31,603 nucleotides of DNA from CADEFF01 sp964569315 (GTDB lineage: Bacteria > Pseudomonadota > Alphaproteobacteria > Dongiales > Dongiaceae): NCBI GenBank assembly GCA_964569315.1, contig CAZMUZ010000034.1, positions 1 to 31,603 on the forward strand. The letters run 5' to 3'. The translations under genes were made by a program, and so were the position numbers. Under the pieces are notes generated by a model. That model searched no databases. It was not told the origin of the DNA and saw only the letters and a list, made by a program, of their open reading frames with translations. Below, piece after piece: positions 1 to 7,168 of this stretch. Position 1 is the first letter of the stretch. Every line of letters begins with the position of its first letter.

Positions 1-23
1 ATTGCGCGGCCGAAAAACTTCAT
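1..23 (-). CDS. 5' end of an unknown element gene (partial)
   Basis: On the (-) strand an ATG at 23 is preceded by a very strong Shine-Dalgarno (GGGAGGAGG, about 5 nt from the ATG). It opens a frame reading MKFFGRA before the window ends. It lies 65 bp downstream of the stop of the preceding gene, so it is probably the next gene of the element operon but with its own strong ribosome binding site. Seven residues are too few for any functional call. Confidence 0.5.
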
Positions 24-88
24 GATGTCCTCCTCCCTGAAACGTATGCGGGAGGGGCACGCAATCTCTACGGTGCAAAGTTGCGTAA

Positions 89-493
89 TTAGCTATTTAG
101 AATGCTGAGGATCTGGCGCTCGCGAAGCCAGCGTGACCCGTCGTTACGCGGTGACGTCCATGCGAGAATGCGCGTCACCGTCGTTTCGATGTCGGCCTTC
201 TCCATGGTGTCGAGCCCATCGAAGTCTTCCCCGGTCAGGCCCCGACCCCGTTCAAGCCGAGCGCCAGCTGCTGCAATGATGGCCGACAGTCGCGTTGGAC
301 CCGCTTGCGGGAGCGCAGCCGCCAGGCGCGCGCCCAACTCGCGAATGCGGTGGTCGCGCTCGGCTTTACGGACCGCCGGTGGCATGTTCTGTGGAAGTGC
401 GGCCCAAAGCAGGCGCTGCGCCGCGGCATCGCCCCCTAGGGCGCGTTCGATGAGTTCATCCCTCAACTGGCAGTTCCATATGCCGATGATCAC
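89..493 (-). CDS. Hypothetical element protein, 134 aa, GTG start
   Basis: The reading frame is open back to an ATG at 742, but I prefer the GTG at 493. It has a GGAG six bases upstream and overlaps the stop of the upstream 24-aa ORF as GTGA. The start at 742 would instead overlap the neighbouring gene at 561-908 by 182 bp. The protein begins with IIGIWNCQLRDELIERALGG and is mostly helical, with Ala/Arg-rich amphipathic stretches and a C-terminal WLRERQILSILNS. There are no membrane segments and no motif I recognise. Position at the end of the replication operon suggests an accessory element function, but none can be named. Confidence 0.6.
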   Translation of the reverse strand: MIIGIWNCQLRDELIERALGGDAAAQRLLWAALPQNMPPAVRKAERDHRIRELGARLAAALPQAGPTRLSAIIAAAGARLERGRGLTGEDFDGLDTMEKADIETTVTRILAWTSPRNDGSRWLRERQILSILNS

Positions 494-564
494 GGCCGGC
501 TCCGGGGGAGGGGGGCGGTCGAATCCTTGGCCAGGCTGGGGGGCGGTAACCGTTCGGGGGTCAT
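490..564 (-). CDS. 24-aa mini-ORF linking two element genes
   Basis: ATG at 564 to TGA at 490 encodes a Pro-rich 24-residue peptide starting MTPERLPPPSLAK. Its ATG overlaps the stop of the 561-908 ORF (ATGA), and its stop overlaps the GTG start of the next gene (GTGA). It has no good Shine-Dalgarno of its own, so if translated it would depend on ribosomes ending the upstream frame. It may be a real micropeptide or just a coupling bridge that hands ribosomes to the downstream gene. The double 4-base overlap is the only evidence. Confidence 0.35.
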   Translation of the reverse strand: MTPERLPPPSLAKDSTAPLPRSRP

Positions 565-908
565 GCGCAGAATTTTTTTGCGCCGCAGAAAACGGGCTTC
601 GGAGTCGAAACCTTGCAGGGTTCTGAGAAATCACGGAAACGCGTTTCGGTGTCGTTCGAGACAACCAGCTGCTTTCCTCGACGCCAGAAAACGGCAGGAT
701 TCTGCGATTTGCTGCGCGATGAACCGCACGATTTGACGCCATTTGGCAGGGTCAAAATCTGGCGGAAACCCGCAGCAAGACTGGCGTTTCCACGTTTCAG
801 CGTATGATACCCCCCTCCAATTTTTCTGGTCGCTGCGAACGCAACGGCCCCACGATAACCGTCCCTCGGGGCCGTGGAGATCGCATCGCCCCCCGGCACG
901 GTCGTCAT
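561..908 (-). CDS. Hypothetical element protein, 115 aa
   Basis: The ATG at 908 overlaps the stop of the 53-aa gene upstream (ATGA), and its own stop overlaps the following 24-aa ORF in the same way. The product starts MTTVPGGDAISTAPRDG, is basic, and has four cysteines in its C-terminal 60 residues (CGSS, PCKV, FCGA, FCA). I do not recognise a family. Composition is unconvincing compared with the operon's upstream genes, and the DNA here is less GC-rich. The overlap chain is therefore the main reason to call it a gene. It could instead be a non-coding stretch that happens to be open. Confidence 0.42.
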   Translation of the reverse strand: MTTVPGGDAISTAPRDGYRGAVAFAATRKIGGGYHTLKRGNASLAAGFRQILTLPNGVKSCGSSRSKSQNPAVFWRRGKQLVVSNDTETRFRDFSEPCKVSTPKPVFCGAKKFCA

Positions 909-1066
909 GACCTGCTGCCCCGCCGGTGCTCGAGCTCGACCTCGCGGGCCCGGAGGATGCGGACCAGGCGAGCGCGCTTCTCACCGCGGGTGGTGATCAT
1001 CGCCTCGTGCAACATCGCGATCTCGGCCCTGATCTCGTCTATCGAGGTATCAGCGATGGCGGTCAC
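905..1066 (-). CDS. Small coiled-coil-like element protein, 53 aa, GTG start
   Basis: The GTG at 1066 lies six bases after GGAGG and overlaps the TGA of the upstream initiator-like gene (GTGA). The frame closes at 905, overlapping the next ATG (ATGA). The product is a single charged helix-forming stretch, with IDEIRAEIAMLHEAMITTR followed by basic residues, and it has the look of a short coiled coil or DNA-binding accessory. It is too short for routine gene callers. The combination of Shine-Dalgarno, overlaps at both ends and protein-like composition makes it likely to be real. Function is unknown. Confidence 0.62.
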   Translation of the reverse strand: MTAIADTSIDEIRAEIAMLHEAMITTRGEKRARLVRILRAREVELEHRRGSRS

Positions 1067-1635
1067 CGGTGGCCTCCGGCACCGCGCGTTTCGGCTGATG
1101 GTTCTGAGTCTGCCTCTCCTGCCTGGTAAGACCTTCTAGAAGGTGAATGCTGTTTAGCACCCCTTGATTTCGGCCCTCGTGAATGCTGTTCAGCATCCGC
1201 TAGAGGTCTTGTGAATGCTCTTTTGCACTCTTGTGAATGCTGTTCAGCATCCATTCGTAGCGGATGCTCATCGGCATTCACTACCGAGCGATTTGAGCGC
1301 CATCGGTGCGTCGGTGCGTCCGCGCCCTTCACGGGCAGCCAGGTAAGCGCGTAGTGGCTCGGCCGGCGCCCCACGCCCCGCTTGCAATCGACCAGCCCCA
1401 GGCGGTCGGCTTCGTCGATAGCGTTGGAGACATAGTGGGCGCCGATGCCGAACGCATAGAGCTGTCGGCGAGGCGCCAGCAGGTGGCCATTCTCTTGGCC
1501 TCCATGACGCATATGCTCGAGCATGAGGAAGTCGATAAACCTCCGTGCGTTGATGTTGAGGCTCTGCCAGGCGGTGCTGCTCAACAGGCTCCGCGGCAGC
1601 ATGACGAACGGCTCGGTGGCCTTCTTGCTGCTCAT
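1063..1635 (-). CDS. Replication-initiator-like winged-helix protein, 190 aa
   Basis: Residues about 10-105 (FVMLPRSLLSSTAW, then INARRFIDFLMLEHMRHGG, HYVSNAIDEADRLGLV and SHYALTW) look like a winged helix-turn-helix of the type seen in phage and plasmid initiators and in helix-turn-helix replication proteins. The C-terminal 80 residues are low complexity and contain the repeated peptide DAEQHS, because this part of the gene is built from 20-bp iterons. It follows the primase gene with an ATGA overlap and precedes a 53-aa ORF with a GTGA overlap. A DNA-binding N-terminus plus iterons inside the gene resembles the lambda O arrangement, so I infer an origin-binding initiator. A simple regulator is the alternative. 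Confidence 0.6.
   Translation of the reverse strand: MSSKKATEPFVMLPRSLLSSTAWQSLNINARRFIDFLMLEHMRHGGQENGHLLAPRRQLYAFGIGAHYVSNAIDEADRLGLVDCKRGVGRRPSHYALTWLPVKGADAPTHRWRSNRSVVNADEHPLRMDAEQHSQECKRAFTRPLADAEQHSRGPKSRGAKQHSPSRRSYQAGEADSEPSAETRGAGGHR
1143..1281. repeat. Five-copy 20-bp iteron array, candidate replication origin
   Basis: The unit GTGAATGCTGTTCAGCATCC occurs exactly at 1179-1198 and 1233-1252. Diverged copies lie at 1143-1162 and 1211-1230, and an inverted copy is at 1262-1281. Each unit contains an internal dyad, ATGCTG-TT-CAGCAT, which is degraded in the diverged copies. Starts are spaced 36, 32 and 22 bp apart. The array lies inside the 3' half of the initiator-like gene and encodes its repeated DAEQHS peptide. 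Iterons next to helicase and primase genes are characteristic of theta or P4-like origins. Binding by the host gene's product is inferred. Confidence 0.7.
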
Positions 1636-2555
1636 GCCGACCGCCCGTTCCGCCGGTTGAGCTCGTCCAGCCAGTCGGAATCGGCGACGGGCGCCACGTG
1701 AACCTCGACGAGAAGGCCATCTCGGCTCAGACGTTTGGCCAAGGCGTAGGCGGCGGCCTGGCCGACCGCGTTGAGGTCGTTGTCGGCGTAGACCGTGAGC
1801 TTGCGGAGCCCCGCCGGCGGCACGAACGCCTCGATGCCGCCGGCGGATAGTGCGGCCCAGGTCGGGATGCTGAAGAGTTCATAGGCCGCGAGGGCGGTCT
1901 CGACCCCCTCGGCGACGCCGATCTCCTCCGCATCCTCGTGCAACCGGACGGCCGCCCCGCGGATGGTGTCCACCGGCGGCATGATCTTCTTCCGCTCGGG
2001 TAAGTCGCCGTCGTAGATGCGCTGGACGGATTGCAGCTCACCGTCGGGTCCAATGATCGGGGCAAGCACGGCGGGGTATCTGCCGACCCGCTTTCCTTCG
2101 GTGAAGTAAGGGAACGCCTCGTGGCCGCGCAGAACCGGCGAAGAGACCGTCAGGCCCCGGCGCCGGAAGTAGTTCTCCACGACCTCGGGCCAGTTCGCCT
2201 CGCGCAGCGTCCGCTTCAGCGCGGCGGCGCGCGTTTCACGTGACGAATCAGACGACGGAGCCGGAGGCGTTGAAGTTTCGGGGGAGTCACCGAGAACGCG
2301 GTCTATCTCTTCGCATGCCGTCCGATGATCCCATCCGTGGCGCTTGCGGATCAGCAATATCCCGACGCCAGCGCCGCATTGACCGCAGAAATACGATCCA
2401 GTTCCTTCGCGGTCGTCGAAGCGGAATCGATCCTTTCCTCCGCAGAGCGGACATGGACCATGACGATTGACGAGGAACCGCCGGTCGATGCCGAGTGCCG
2501 GCAAGATCTCGAGCCATCGACCTTTGGCGCGCTCTATCGTGTTCATCATGCTCAT
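1632..2555 (-). CDS. DNA primase, P4-type zinc finger plus TOPRIM domain
   Basis: The 307-aa protein has a CHC2/P4-type zinc ribbon at residues 35-60 (CPLCGGKDRF, then YFCGQCG). A TOPRIM domain near 205-300 carries the catalytic Glu in GVAEGVE (Glu217) and the paired Asp of YADND (259/261). Such proteins make RNA primers for replication of P4-like phages and islands. I see no fused helicase domain; the separate SF2 helicase upstream may supply that. I chose the ATG at 2555 because it overlaps the helicase stop as ATGA. An upstream ATG at 2609 would add 18 residues without family similarity. The next gene also starts with an ATGA overlap. Confidence 0.85.
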   Translation of the reverse strand: MSMMNTIERAKGRWLEILPALGIDRRFLVNRHGPCPLCGGKDRFRFDDREGTGSYFCGQCGAGVGILLIRKRHGWDHRTACEEIDRVLGDSPETSTPPAPSSDSSRETRAAALKRTLREANWPEVVENYFRRRGLTVSSPVLRGHEAFPYFTEGKRVGRYPAVLAPIIGPDGELQSVQRIYDGDLPERKKIMPPVDTIRGAAVRLHEDAEEIGVAEGVETALAAYELFSIPTWAALSAGGIEAFVPPAGLRKLTVYADNDLNAVGQAAAYALAKRLSRDGLLVEVHVAPVADSDWLDELNRRNGRSA

Positions 2556-4063
2556 GCTGACCGCCTCGCCGCGCCCTTGGCGTAGGCGATTTGACGCGAG
2601 CGGACCCACGCGCGAATGGCGTCGTCAGGAACGATTGGGTCGACCCACCGGTTGTCCGGCCAGGTGCCAAACTTCTCCCTGTACTTATGCGAGACCCACC
2701 CGGCTTTGTACCCACGCTCCCGCGCGATAAAGGCGAGCATGGCGTGGGTCCGGCGCTTGTCGTCGGGAGAATAGGACGTCGGCCTGACGCTCCGATCGCG
2801 CTGCATGTGGCCGAGCTCGCCGTCTTTCACCGCGACGACAACGGGCTTGGGCTGGGGCCGCCAGCCGCAGATGGAGCAGGGTGATCCATCCAGCTTGACC
2901 GCCGAGCACTCTGGGCAGGTCGCCAGCGTGGGTGCGCGCCTCTCCTTGCGGGCGGTGTTCTTCTTGTTCTCCGCCCGCTCGTCGCTCTTGAGCGTCCAGG
3001 TGATCTCATCCTCGACGAAGCCGAGCGTGAGTGTGCTGCCGGCATGGTCGAGGATCAGGGCGTCGGTCTTGCCGGGTGCCGGTCGCAGGATGCGTCCGAC
3101 CATTTGGCGATAGAACCCGAGCTGCTTGGTCGGCCTCCCCAGGACGGCGCAGGAGACGGAGGGGCAGTCCCAACCCTCGGTCAGGACCATTGCGTTGGTC
3201 ACCACCTCGACCGTTCCGGCCGCGAGCTTGGCCAGGATCGAATCACGCTCAGTGGCGGGCGTGGTACCGTCGAGATGCTCGGCAAGGACGCCGGCTTGTC
3301 GGAATTCATCCCGGATCGCGACCGAATGGCTGACGCCGGTGGCAAATACCACTGTCGGCCGCCGTTCTGCGAGCCGCAACCAATGTTCGACGATGTCGCC
3401 GACCAACTTCGGCCTATTCACCCTTTCCTCGAGCTGCCCAACCGCGTAATCACCTTTCTCTATCTTGATGCCCTTCAGGTCCGGCTCGCTTGGGGCATAG
3501 ACCTTAGTCGGTACCAGGTATCCGCCCTCGATGAGCTGCGCCACCGAAGCGGACTCAATTAGGACCTCGAAGTCGTCGCCGAGACCTCGGCCGTCGCCCC
3601 GGCAGGGAGTGGCTGTAAGACCAATGATGATCGCGCCGGGATAGGCCCGGAGGATCTGCTGGTAGGTGCGCGCTCGGACGTGATGTGCTTCGTCAACAAC
3701 AACAACTTCAGCAGGCGGCATCTCCATGGCGGTCGAACGGACCGCCCTTGCGTGCAGTGTCTGCACTGATCCGATCTGCACCGGCTCACCCGGACGCGTG
3801 GGGAAGCCAGCCTGGACGATGCCATGGTCGACGCTGACGCCGTGCAGCTTCGCCGAAGCCTGCTGGATCAATTCGCGCCGATGGGCAAGGAAGAGGACGC
3901 GCTGCCTCCTTGAAACCGCCTCGGCGATGAGGGCGCCAGCGATGACCGTCTTGCCCGACCCCGTCGGCGCCACGATCAAGATGCGACGGCGGCCTCCAGC
4001 GGCCTCAGCGTGAAGGCGGGCGATGGTGTCGCTCTGGTAAGGGCGCAGTTGAGGCGCGGTCAT
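2552..4063 (-). CDS. SF2 DEAD/DEAH-box helicase, 503 aa
   Basis: This is an ATP-dependent DNA or RNA helicase of the type III restriction/RecG-like SF2 class. Visible motifs are Walker A GSGKT (residues 35-39), DEAH (124-127), GLTATP (about 148-153), TEGWDCPSV, and the motif VI arginines in QMVGRILRP. A probable four-Cys zinc knuckle (CPEC and CSIC) lies near residue 385, after the helicase core. There is no nuclease domain, so this is not a complete restriction enzyme. Its place between the DUF3102 protein and the primase, with ATGA overlaps at both ends, points to unwinding during element replication. Confidence 0.85.
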   Translation of the reverse strand: MTAPQLRPYQSDTIARLHAEAAGGRRRILIVAPTGSGKTVIAGALIAEAVSRRQRVLFLAHRRELIQQASAKLHGVSVDHGIVQAGFPTRPGEPVQIGSVQTLHARAVRSTAMEMPPAEVVVVDEAHHVRARTYQQILRAYPGAIIIGLTATPCRGDGRGLGDDFEVLIESASVAQLIEGGYLVPTKVYAPSEPDLKGIKIEKGDYAVGQLEERVNRPKLVGDIVEHWLRLAERRPTVVFATGVSHSVAIRDEFRQAGVLAEHLDGTTPATERDSILAKLAAGTVEVVTNAMVLTEGWDCPSVSCAVLGRPTKQLGFYRQMVGRILRPAPGKTDALILDHAGSTLTLGFVEDEITWTLKSDERAENKKNTARKERRAPTLATCPECSAVKLDGSPCSICGWRPQPKPVVVAVKDGELGHMQRDRSVRPTSYSPDDKRRTHAMLAFIARERGYKAGWVSHKYREKFGTWPDNRWVDPIVPDDAIRAWVRSRQIAYAKGAARRSA

Positions 4064-4986
4064 TTCCGGCGCCTCCTAAAGAATACGGGTTCGAGATCGA
4101 CATAAGTAATCTCGCGAATGCCATCCCAAGTTGGATATCGGTCCGCATGTGCGGCAGTCAGGCTTGCGGAATGAAGCTCGAAGTAGATGTCGTTCAGCGC
4201 CTCCGCTACCTGTAACCTCGCGTCCTCCTCCTGCATGCACCCGTCGACACAGTTAACGAGAAAGCGACTGATAATACGTCGGAGGTCTTCTCGCACATGT
4301 CCGAGCTGCAAATCGAAATCGCTTGGACGCGGTGGGACTATTGGTTGCGGAACGACATCGGATGGAGCTGATCGCTGACTCGCGGCTTTGGCTTCGATCG
4401 CGCGTAGCCGCTTTCGCCGAGCGGCATTGGACAAGACCGTCTCTGCTTGGCGTGACGCTCTAAGAAGGTCTCCGTCATGCTCGTTGTTGAAAACCTCGTC
4501 GATAACGTTCGGGGGCAATTTGTTGATGCGGCCGCTTTCTGAGGCCAGCGTTCGGATTGCTCCCCGAAGGCTGAGAAGCGAAACGCGCTTCGCTTTTTCT
4601 TCCCCCAGCTTCGGAACTTCCCGGGCCAGGCGCATGTAAAGCTGCGCCGTTCTCGGAGTGACCGTGACATTGTTCGTTAGCCAAGCGACCCATTCGCCAT
4701 GCTTCATCTGAGCCTTGGCCAACAGCAGGAAGTCGCCGGCGCTGATTGCGAATTTAAAGCCGCTTGAGAAGGCGTTTGTGGCCTGCTCGTGCGCGCCATT
4801 TATCGCAGCAGCTAGAGCGCGAAGATCGATGAGGTTCGGCTGGGCGCCTTCTCCTAAACACTCTAGAAGGCCAGCGACTGGTCCTTGAAAATTGGGCGGC
4901 GTGTCGGTAGAAGTTGAAGCGATATCACGATCCAAGGCTTCTGAAGCGCCGGTCCCCGCCAGGGCCGGCGCTTTTGTTTTCGACAT
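4060..4986 (-). CDS. DUF3102-containing protein, 308 aa
   Basis: Residues about 60-170 match the DUF3102 pattern: FKFAISAGDFLLLAKAQMKHGEW, then a helix-turn-helix-like TVTPRTAQLYMRLA segment. These proteins are common on islands and prophages and resemble the KfrA/ParB-like helical DNA-binding proteins. The role is not established. The remainder is helical, with a basic tail ending FFRRRRK. The gene starts three bases after the AlpA-like stop (TAA, gcg, ATG) and its own stop overlaps the helicase start (ATGA), so it belongs to the replication operon. A regulatory or origin-associated DNA-binding role is inference. Confidence 0.72.
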   Translation of the reverse strand: MSKTKAPALAGTGASEALDRDIASTSTDTPPNFQGPVAGLLECLGEGAQPNLIDLRALAAAINGAHEQATNAFSSGFKFAISAGDFLLLAKAQMKHGEWVAWLTNNVTVTPRTAQLYMRLAREVPKLGEEKAKRVSLLSLRGAIRTLASESGRINKLPPNVIDEVFNNEHDGDLLRASRQAETVLSNAARRKRLRAIEAKAASQRSAPSDVVPQPIVPPRPSDFDLQLGHVREDLRRIISRFLVNCVDGCMQEEDARLQVAEALNDIYFELHSASLTAAHADRYPTWDGIREITYVDLEPVFFRRRRK

Positions 4987-4989
4987 CGC

Positions 4990-5187
4990 TTAAGCCGCCT
5001 TGCCGACGCGCTTAGCGGCGCGAGCGTCCTGCCACGCCTGAATGTCATTTTCCAACCAGCCGACGGCCCTGGACCCGATCGGAATTGGAGCGGGGAATGT
5101 TCCCGCGGCAATGTCGGCGTAAATGGACGATCGCTTCTTGCCGGTCGCCTCTTCAACCTGGCGACGGCGCAGGATGCGCTGAACCAT
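4990..5187 (-). CDS. AlpA-family regulator, 65 aa
   Basis: This short MerR/excisionase-like helix-turn-helix protein reads RRRQVEEATGKKRSSIYADIAAGTFP, then PIPIGSRAVGWLENDIQAW. That is the classic AlpA layout, with the recognition helix near SSIYADI and the GWLENDI C-terminal motif. AlpA proteins in P4-like elements control integrase expression and excision. It is the first gene of the replication operon, and its Shine-Dalgarno (GAGGAG, 8 nt from the ATG) lies inside a predicted hairpin at 5194-5236. DUF3102, helicase and primase genes follow almost without gaps. Confidence 0.88.
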   Translation of the reverse strand: MVQRILRRRQVEEATGKKRSSIYADIAAGTFPAPIPIGSRAVGWLENDIQAWQDARAAKRVGKAA

Positions 5188-5193
5188 GCGCTT

Positions 5194-5236
5194 TTCTCCT
5201 CGGACCGCTCCGGCCGATTCCGGAACGCGAGGAGAA
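5194..5236 (-). promoter_or_regulatory. Leader hairpin sequestering the AlpA ribosome binding site
   Basis: On the (-) strand transcript, TTCTCCTCG (5236-5228) pairs perfectly over 9 bp with CGAGGAGAA (5202-5194), which contains the GAGGAG Shine-Dalgarno of the AlpA-like gene. The 25-nt loop can itself fold through TCCGG and CCGGA. In this fold the binding site is hidden, so translation of the whole coupled operon could be gated by a trans-acting RNA, a protein, temperature or ribosome movement. The pairing is directly visible; the regulatory effect is inferred. Confidence 0.6.
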
Positions 5237-5263
5237 GGTCTCAGATGTCGACGGGATCGTCGT

Positions 5264-5292
5264 TTCCCGATACTGAAAAATCAAATCGGGAA
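5264..5292. promoter_or_regulatory. Inverted repeat upstream of the AlpA operon, candidate operator
   Basis: TTCCCGAT (5264-5271) and ATCGGGAA (5285-5292) form an 8-bp perfect inverted repeat around a 13-bp AT-rich spacer. It lies in the only sizeable gap of the element, between the stop at 5301 and the AlpA start at 5187. No T-run follows on the (-) strand, so a simple terminator is less likely than an operator in the replication-operon promoter. Confidence 0.45.
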
Positions 5293-5300
5293 TAGTGGAG

Positions 5301-5966
5301 TTACGCCGCTCCGATCCGACAGGCTGGCAGCTTGAGGTCCGGAGGAGGGAGAATCGAGCCCCCGACGCGCAGAAGGGCAACCTCCCTCGACCGTACCGTT
5401 CGGACGGCTTCGCCCCTTATCCGGATTGCTTCCGCCACGGCCAGAAACTTTCCTAGGTTGGCGGGATCGCAGGGGATTTGAGAGCCTGGCTTCTGTTGGA
5501 AAATGTAGGCGGCCCAGTAGGGGGCGACGCAGCGATAGTTTTTCCAGATCCTGTTCTCGATGGTCTTGCTATGAACGTGTTCCGCCGCAGAGAAGCGGGA
5601 AGCAAGTGTGGCTTTGATCGCCCCCAACACCGTCTGGCCTGGCGCCTTGGTGTCGGCGGCTATGGTCCTCACGACGATGCTGCCGGCGATCATCCCATCT
5701 TGCATCGCCTTCTGTACGGGACGGTTCATCTGGCTGACACGCGGCGTTGAGCGAGTGATATCGACGAGCTCGGCGAACTCCGCTGGGCTGGTCGGCTGCG
5801 GATAGTTGCCGGACCTAAGCATCAGGTCGATGGCGATGGAGGTGAGATACTTTTCTCTGGTCGCTTTGCTGGAGGGCCACAGCATGGTGGCGCCAACTAT
5901 GGCGACATCCATCTGTGACGGAGAGTCGAGGCACTCGGGCCGAAGGTCGAGGAACTGCGGAGTCAT
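5301..5966 (-). CDS. Unknown protein coupled to the integrase, 221 aa
   Basis: I chose the ATG at 5966 because it overlaps the integrase stop as ATGA; an ATG at 5996 would overlap by 34 bp. The protein is soluble and mostly helical, and begins MTPQFLDLRPECLDSP. Segments include LTSIAIDLMLRSG, a central helix pair, and HVHSKTIENRIWKNYRCVAPYWAAY, where a helix-turn-helix-like region may lie. The last third is basic. I do not recognise the family. Tight coupling to the integrase suggests a role in integration, excision or element control, but no motif proves it. Confidence 0.7.
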   Translation of the reverse strand: MTPQFLDLRPECLDSPSQMDVAIVGATMLWPSSKATREKYLTSIAIDLMLRSGNYPQPTSPAEFAELVDITRSTPRVSQMNRPVQKAMQDGMIAGSIVVRTIAADTKAPGQTVLGAIKATLASRFSAAEHVHSKTIENRIWKNYRCVAPYWAAYIFQQKPGSQIPCDPANLGKFLAVAEAIRIRGEAVRTVRSREVALLRVGGSILPPPDLKLPACRIGAA

Positions 5967-7168
5967 GTCCGGGGCTTCCGCGGTGTTGATGCGCAAAAGT
6001 CGGCCCAGTCTCGCGACAGTTGCCGGCGCTTCTCGAAGAGGTCGCCGCGGCGATACGCGGCCTCGGTCTTGTCGCGAACTACATGCGCGAGTGCCATCTC
6101 CACGACTTCATTGGGGTAGCTCGTTGTCTCGGCAGCCCAGTCTCGAAAGCTCGATCGGAAGCCGTGAACGGTAAGATGGGGGTAGCCCATGCCGTGCAGC
6201 ATCTCGAGCATGGCCATGTTGGAAAGCGGGCGCTTTTCCTTGGCGCCGGGGAACACGTATTCGCCTTCTTGCGGCAGCGACTTCAAAATCTCCATTGCGC
6301 GCTTCGACAATGGCACTCGGTGCTCGCGCTCCGTCTTCATGCGCTCCGGCGGCACGGTCCAGAGCTTCGCCTTTAGGGCGATCTCGGGAGTCCACTTCGC
6401 ACCGATGGTCTCTCCCGTCCGCGTAACGGTCAGGATGCAGAACTCCAGCGCCCTCGCGCTGATTTCTTTGCGCTGTCGCAGTTTGGCCATGAACGCCGGC
6501 ACCTCGGAATAGGGCATGGCGGCGTGGTGCTTGACCTTGGAGACCTTCCTCCGCGGAGGCAGGAGTTTGTCGAGATGCCCTCGCCAGCGGGCCGGATTGT
6601 CAGGTGACCGGTACCCGCGAGCGGCGGCCCAGTCGAGGATGACCTCAATCCGGCCACGAACCCGACCGGCCGTCTCGGCCTTCTCGGACCAGATGGGCTC
6701 CAGCGCCTTGGTGACGAGAGCGGTGTCGACGGCGGCAGCCGAAAGGGCACCGAAGATGGGGTAGACGTATGTCTCTAGCGTCGCGGTCCACTGCGCGGCG
6801 TGCTTCGCGTTTTTCCAGCCTGCCTTGTGCGCGGCGATGTATTGCTCGGCGCAGGACTGGAAGCTGATGCTCCGTGCATCCTCCAGCCGACCAGCTTCAC
6901 GCGCGCTCTTTCTTGCCTCGATCGGATCAACGCCTGCCAGGAGCGCCCGCCGGCAGTCCGTCGCCTTCTCCCGCGCCTCGGCAAGCGTAACGGTGTGGCA
7001 GGGTCCGAGGCCCATTTCGCGAGCTCGACCGTCGCGCTGATATCTGAAAAGCCAGGACTTAGTTCCACCGCGGGCGACCTGAAGCCAGAGTCCGAGCCCG
7101 TCGCCGTAGCGTCCCGGCTCCTTCTCCTTCGCGACCCTGACTGCCGTCAGCTTTGCCGTTTGACGCAT
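5963..7168 (-). CDS. P4-type tyrosine integrase, 401 aa
   Basis: This site-specific recombinase inserts and excises the element. The N-terminus has the Arm-binding DUF4102 domain (LTAVRVAKEKEPGRYGDGLGLWLQV, about residues 7-90). A core-binding SAM-like domain follows, then a catalytic domain with Arg in TVTRTGETIGA, the strand Lys/His region EREHRVPL, the HGFRSSFRDWA box, the second His in LAHVV, and the nucleophile Tyr372 in EAAYRRGD. Length and domain order are normal for the family, so it looks intact. It is transcribed away from the presumed attachment site, and its stop overlaps the next gene by ATGA. Confidence 0.93.
   Translation of the reverse strand: MRQTAKLTAVRVAKEKEPGRYGDGLGLWLQVARGGTKSWLFRYQRDGRAREMGLGPCHTVTLAEAREKATDCRRALLAGVDPIEARKSAREAGRLEDARSISFQSCAEQYIAAHKAGWKNAKHAAQWTATLETYVYPIFGALSAAAVDTALVTKALEPIWSEKAETAGRVRGRIEVILDWAAARGYRSPDNPARWRGHLDKLLPPRRKVSKVKHHAAMPYSEVPAFMAKLRQRKEISARALEFCILTVTRTGETIGAKWTPEIALKAKLWTVPPERMKTEREHRVPLSKRAMEILKSLPQEGEYVFPGAKEKRPLSNMAMLEMLHGMGYPHLTVHGFRSSFRDWAAETTSYPNEVVEMALAHVVRDKTEAAYRRGDLFEKRRQLSRDWADFCASTPRKPRT

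Noticed and set aside
1143..1281. Iterons considered as a CRISPR array
   Set aside because: Units are 20 bp with short, uneven spacing of 2 to 16 bp between units, one is inverted, and they are part of a reading frame; no cas genes are present.
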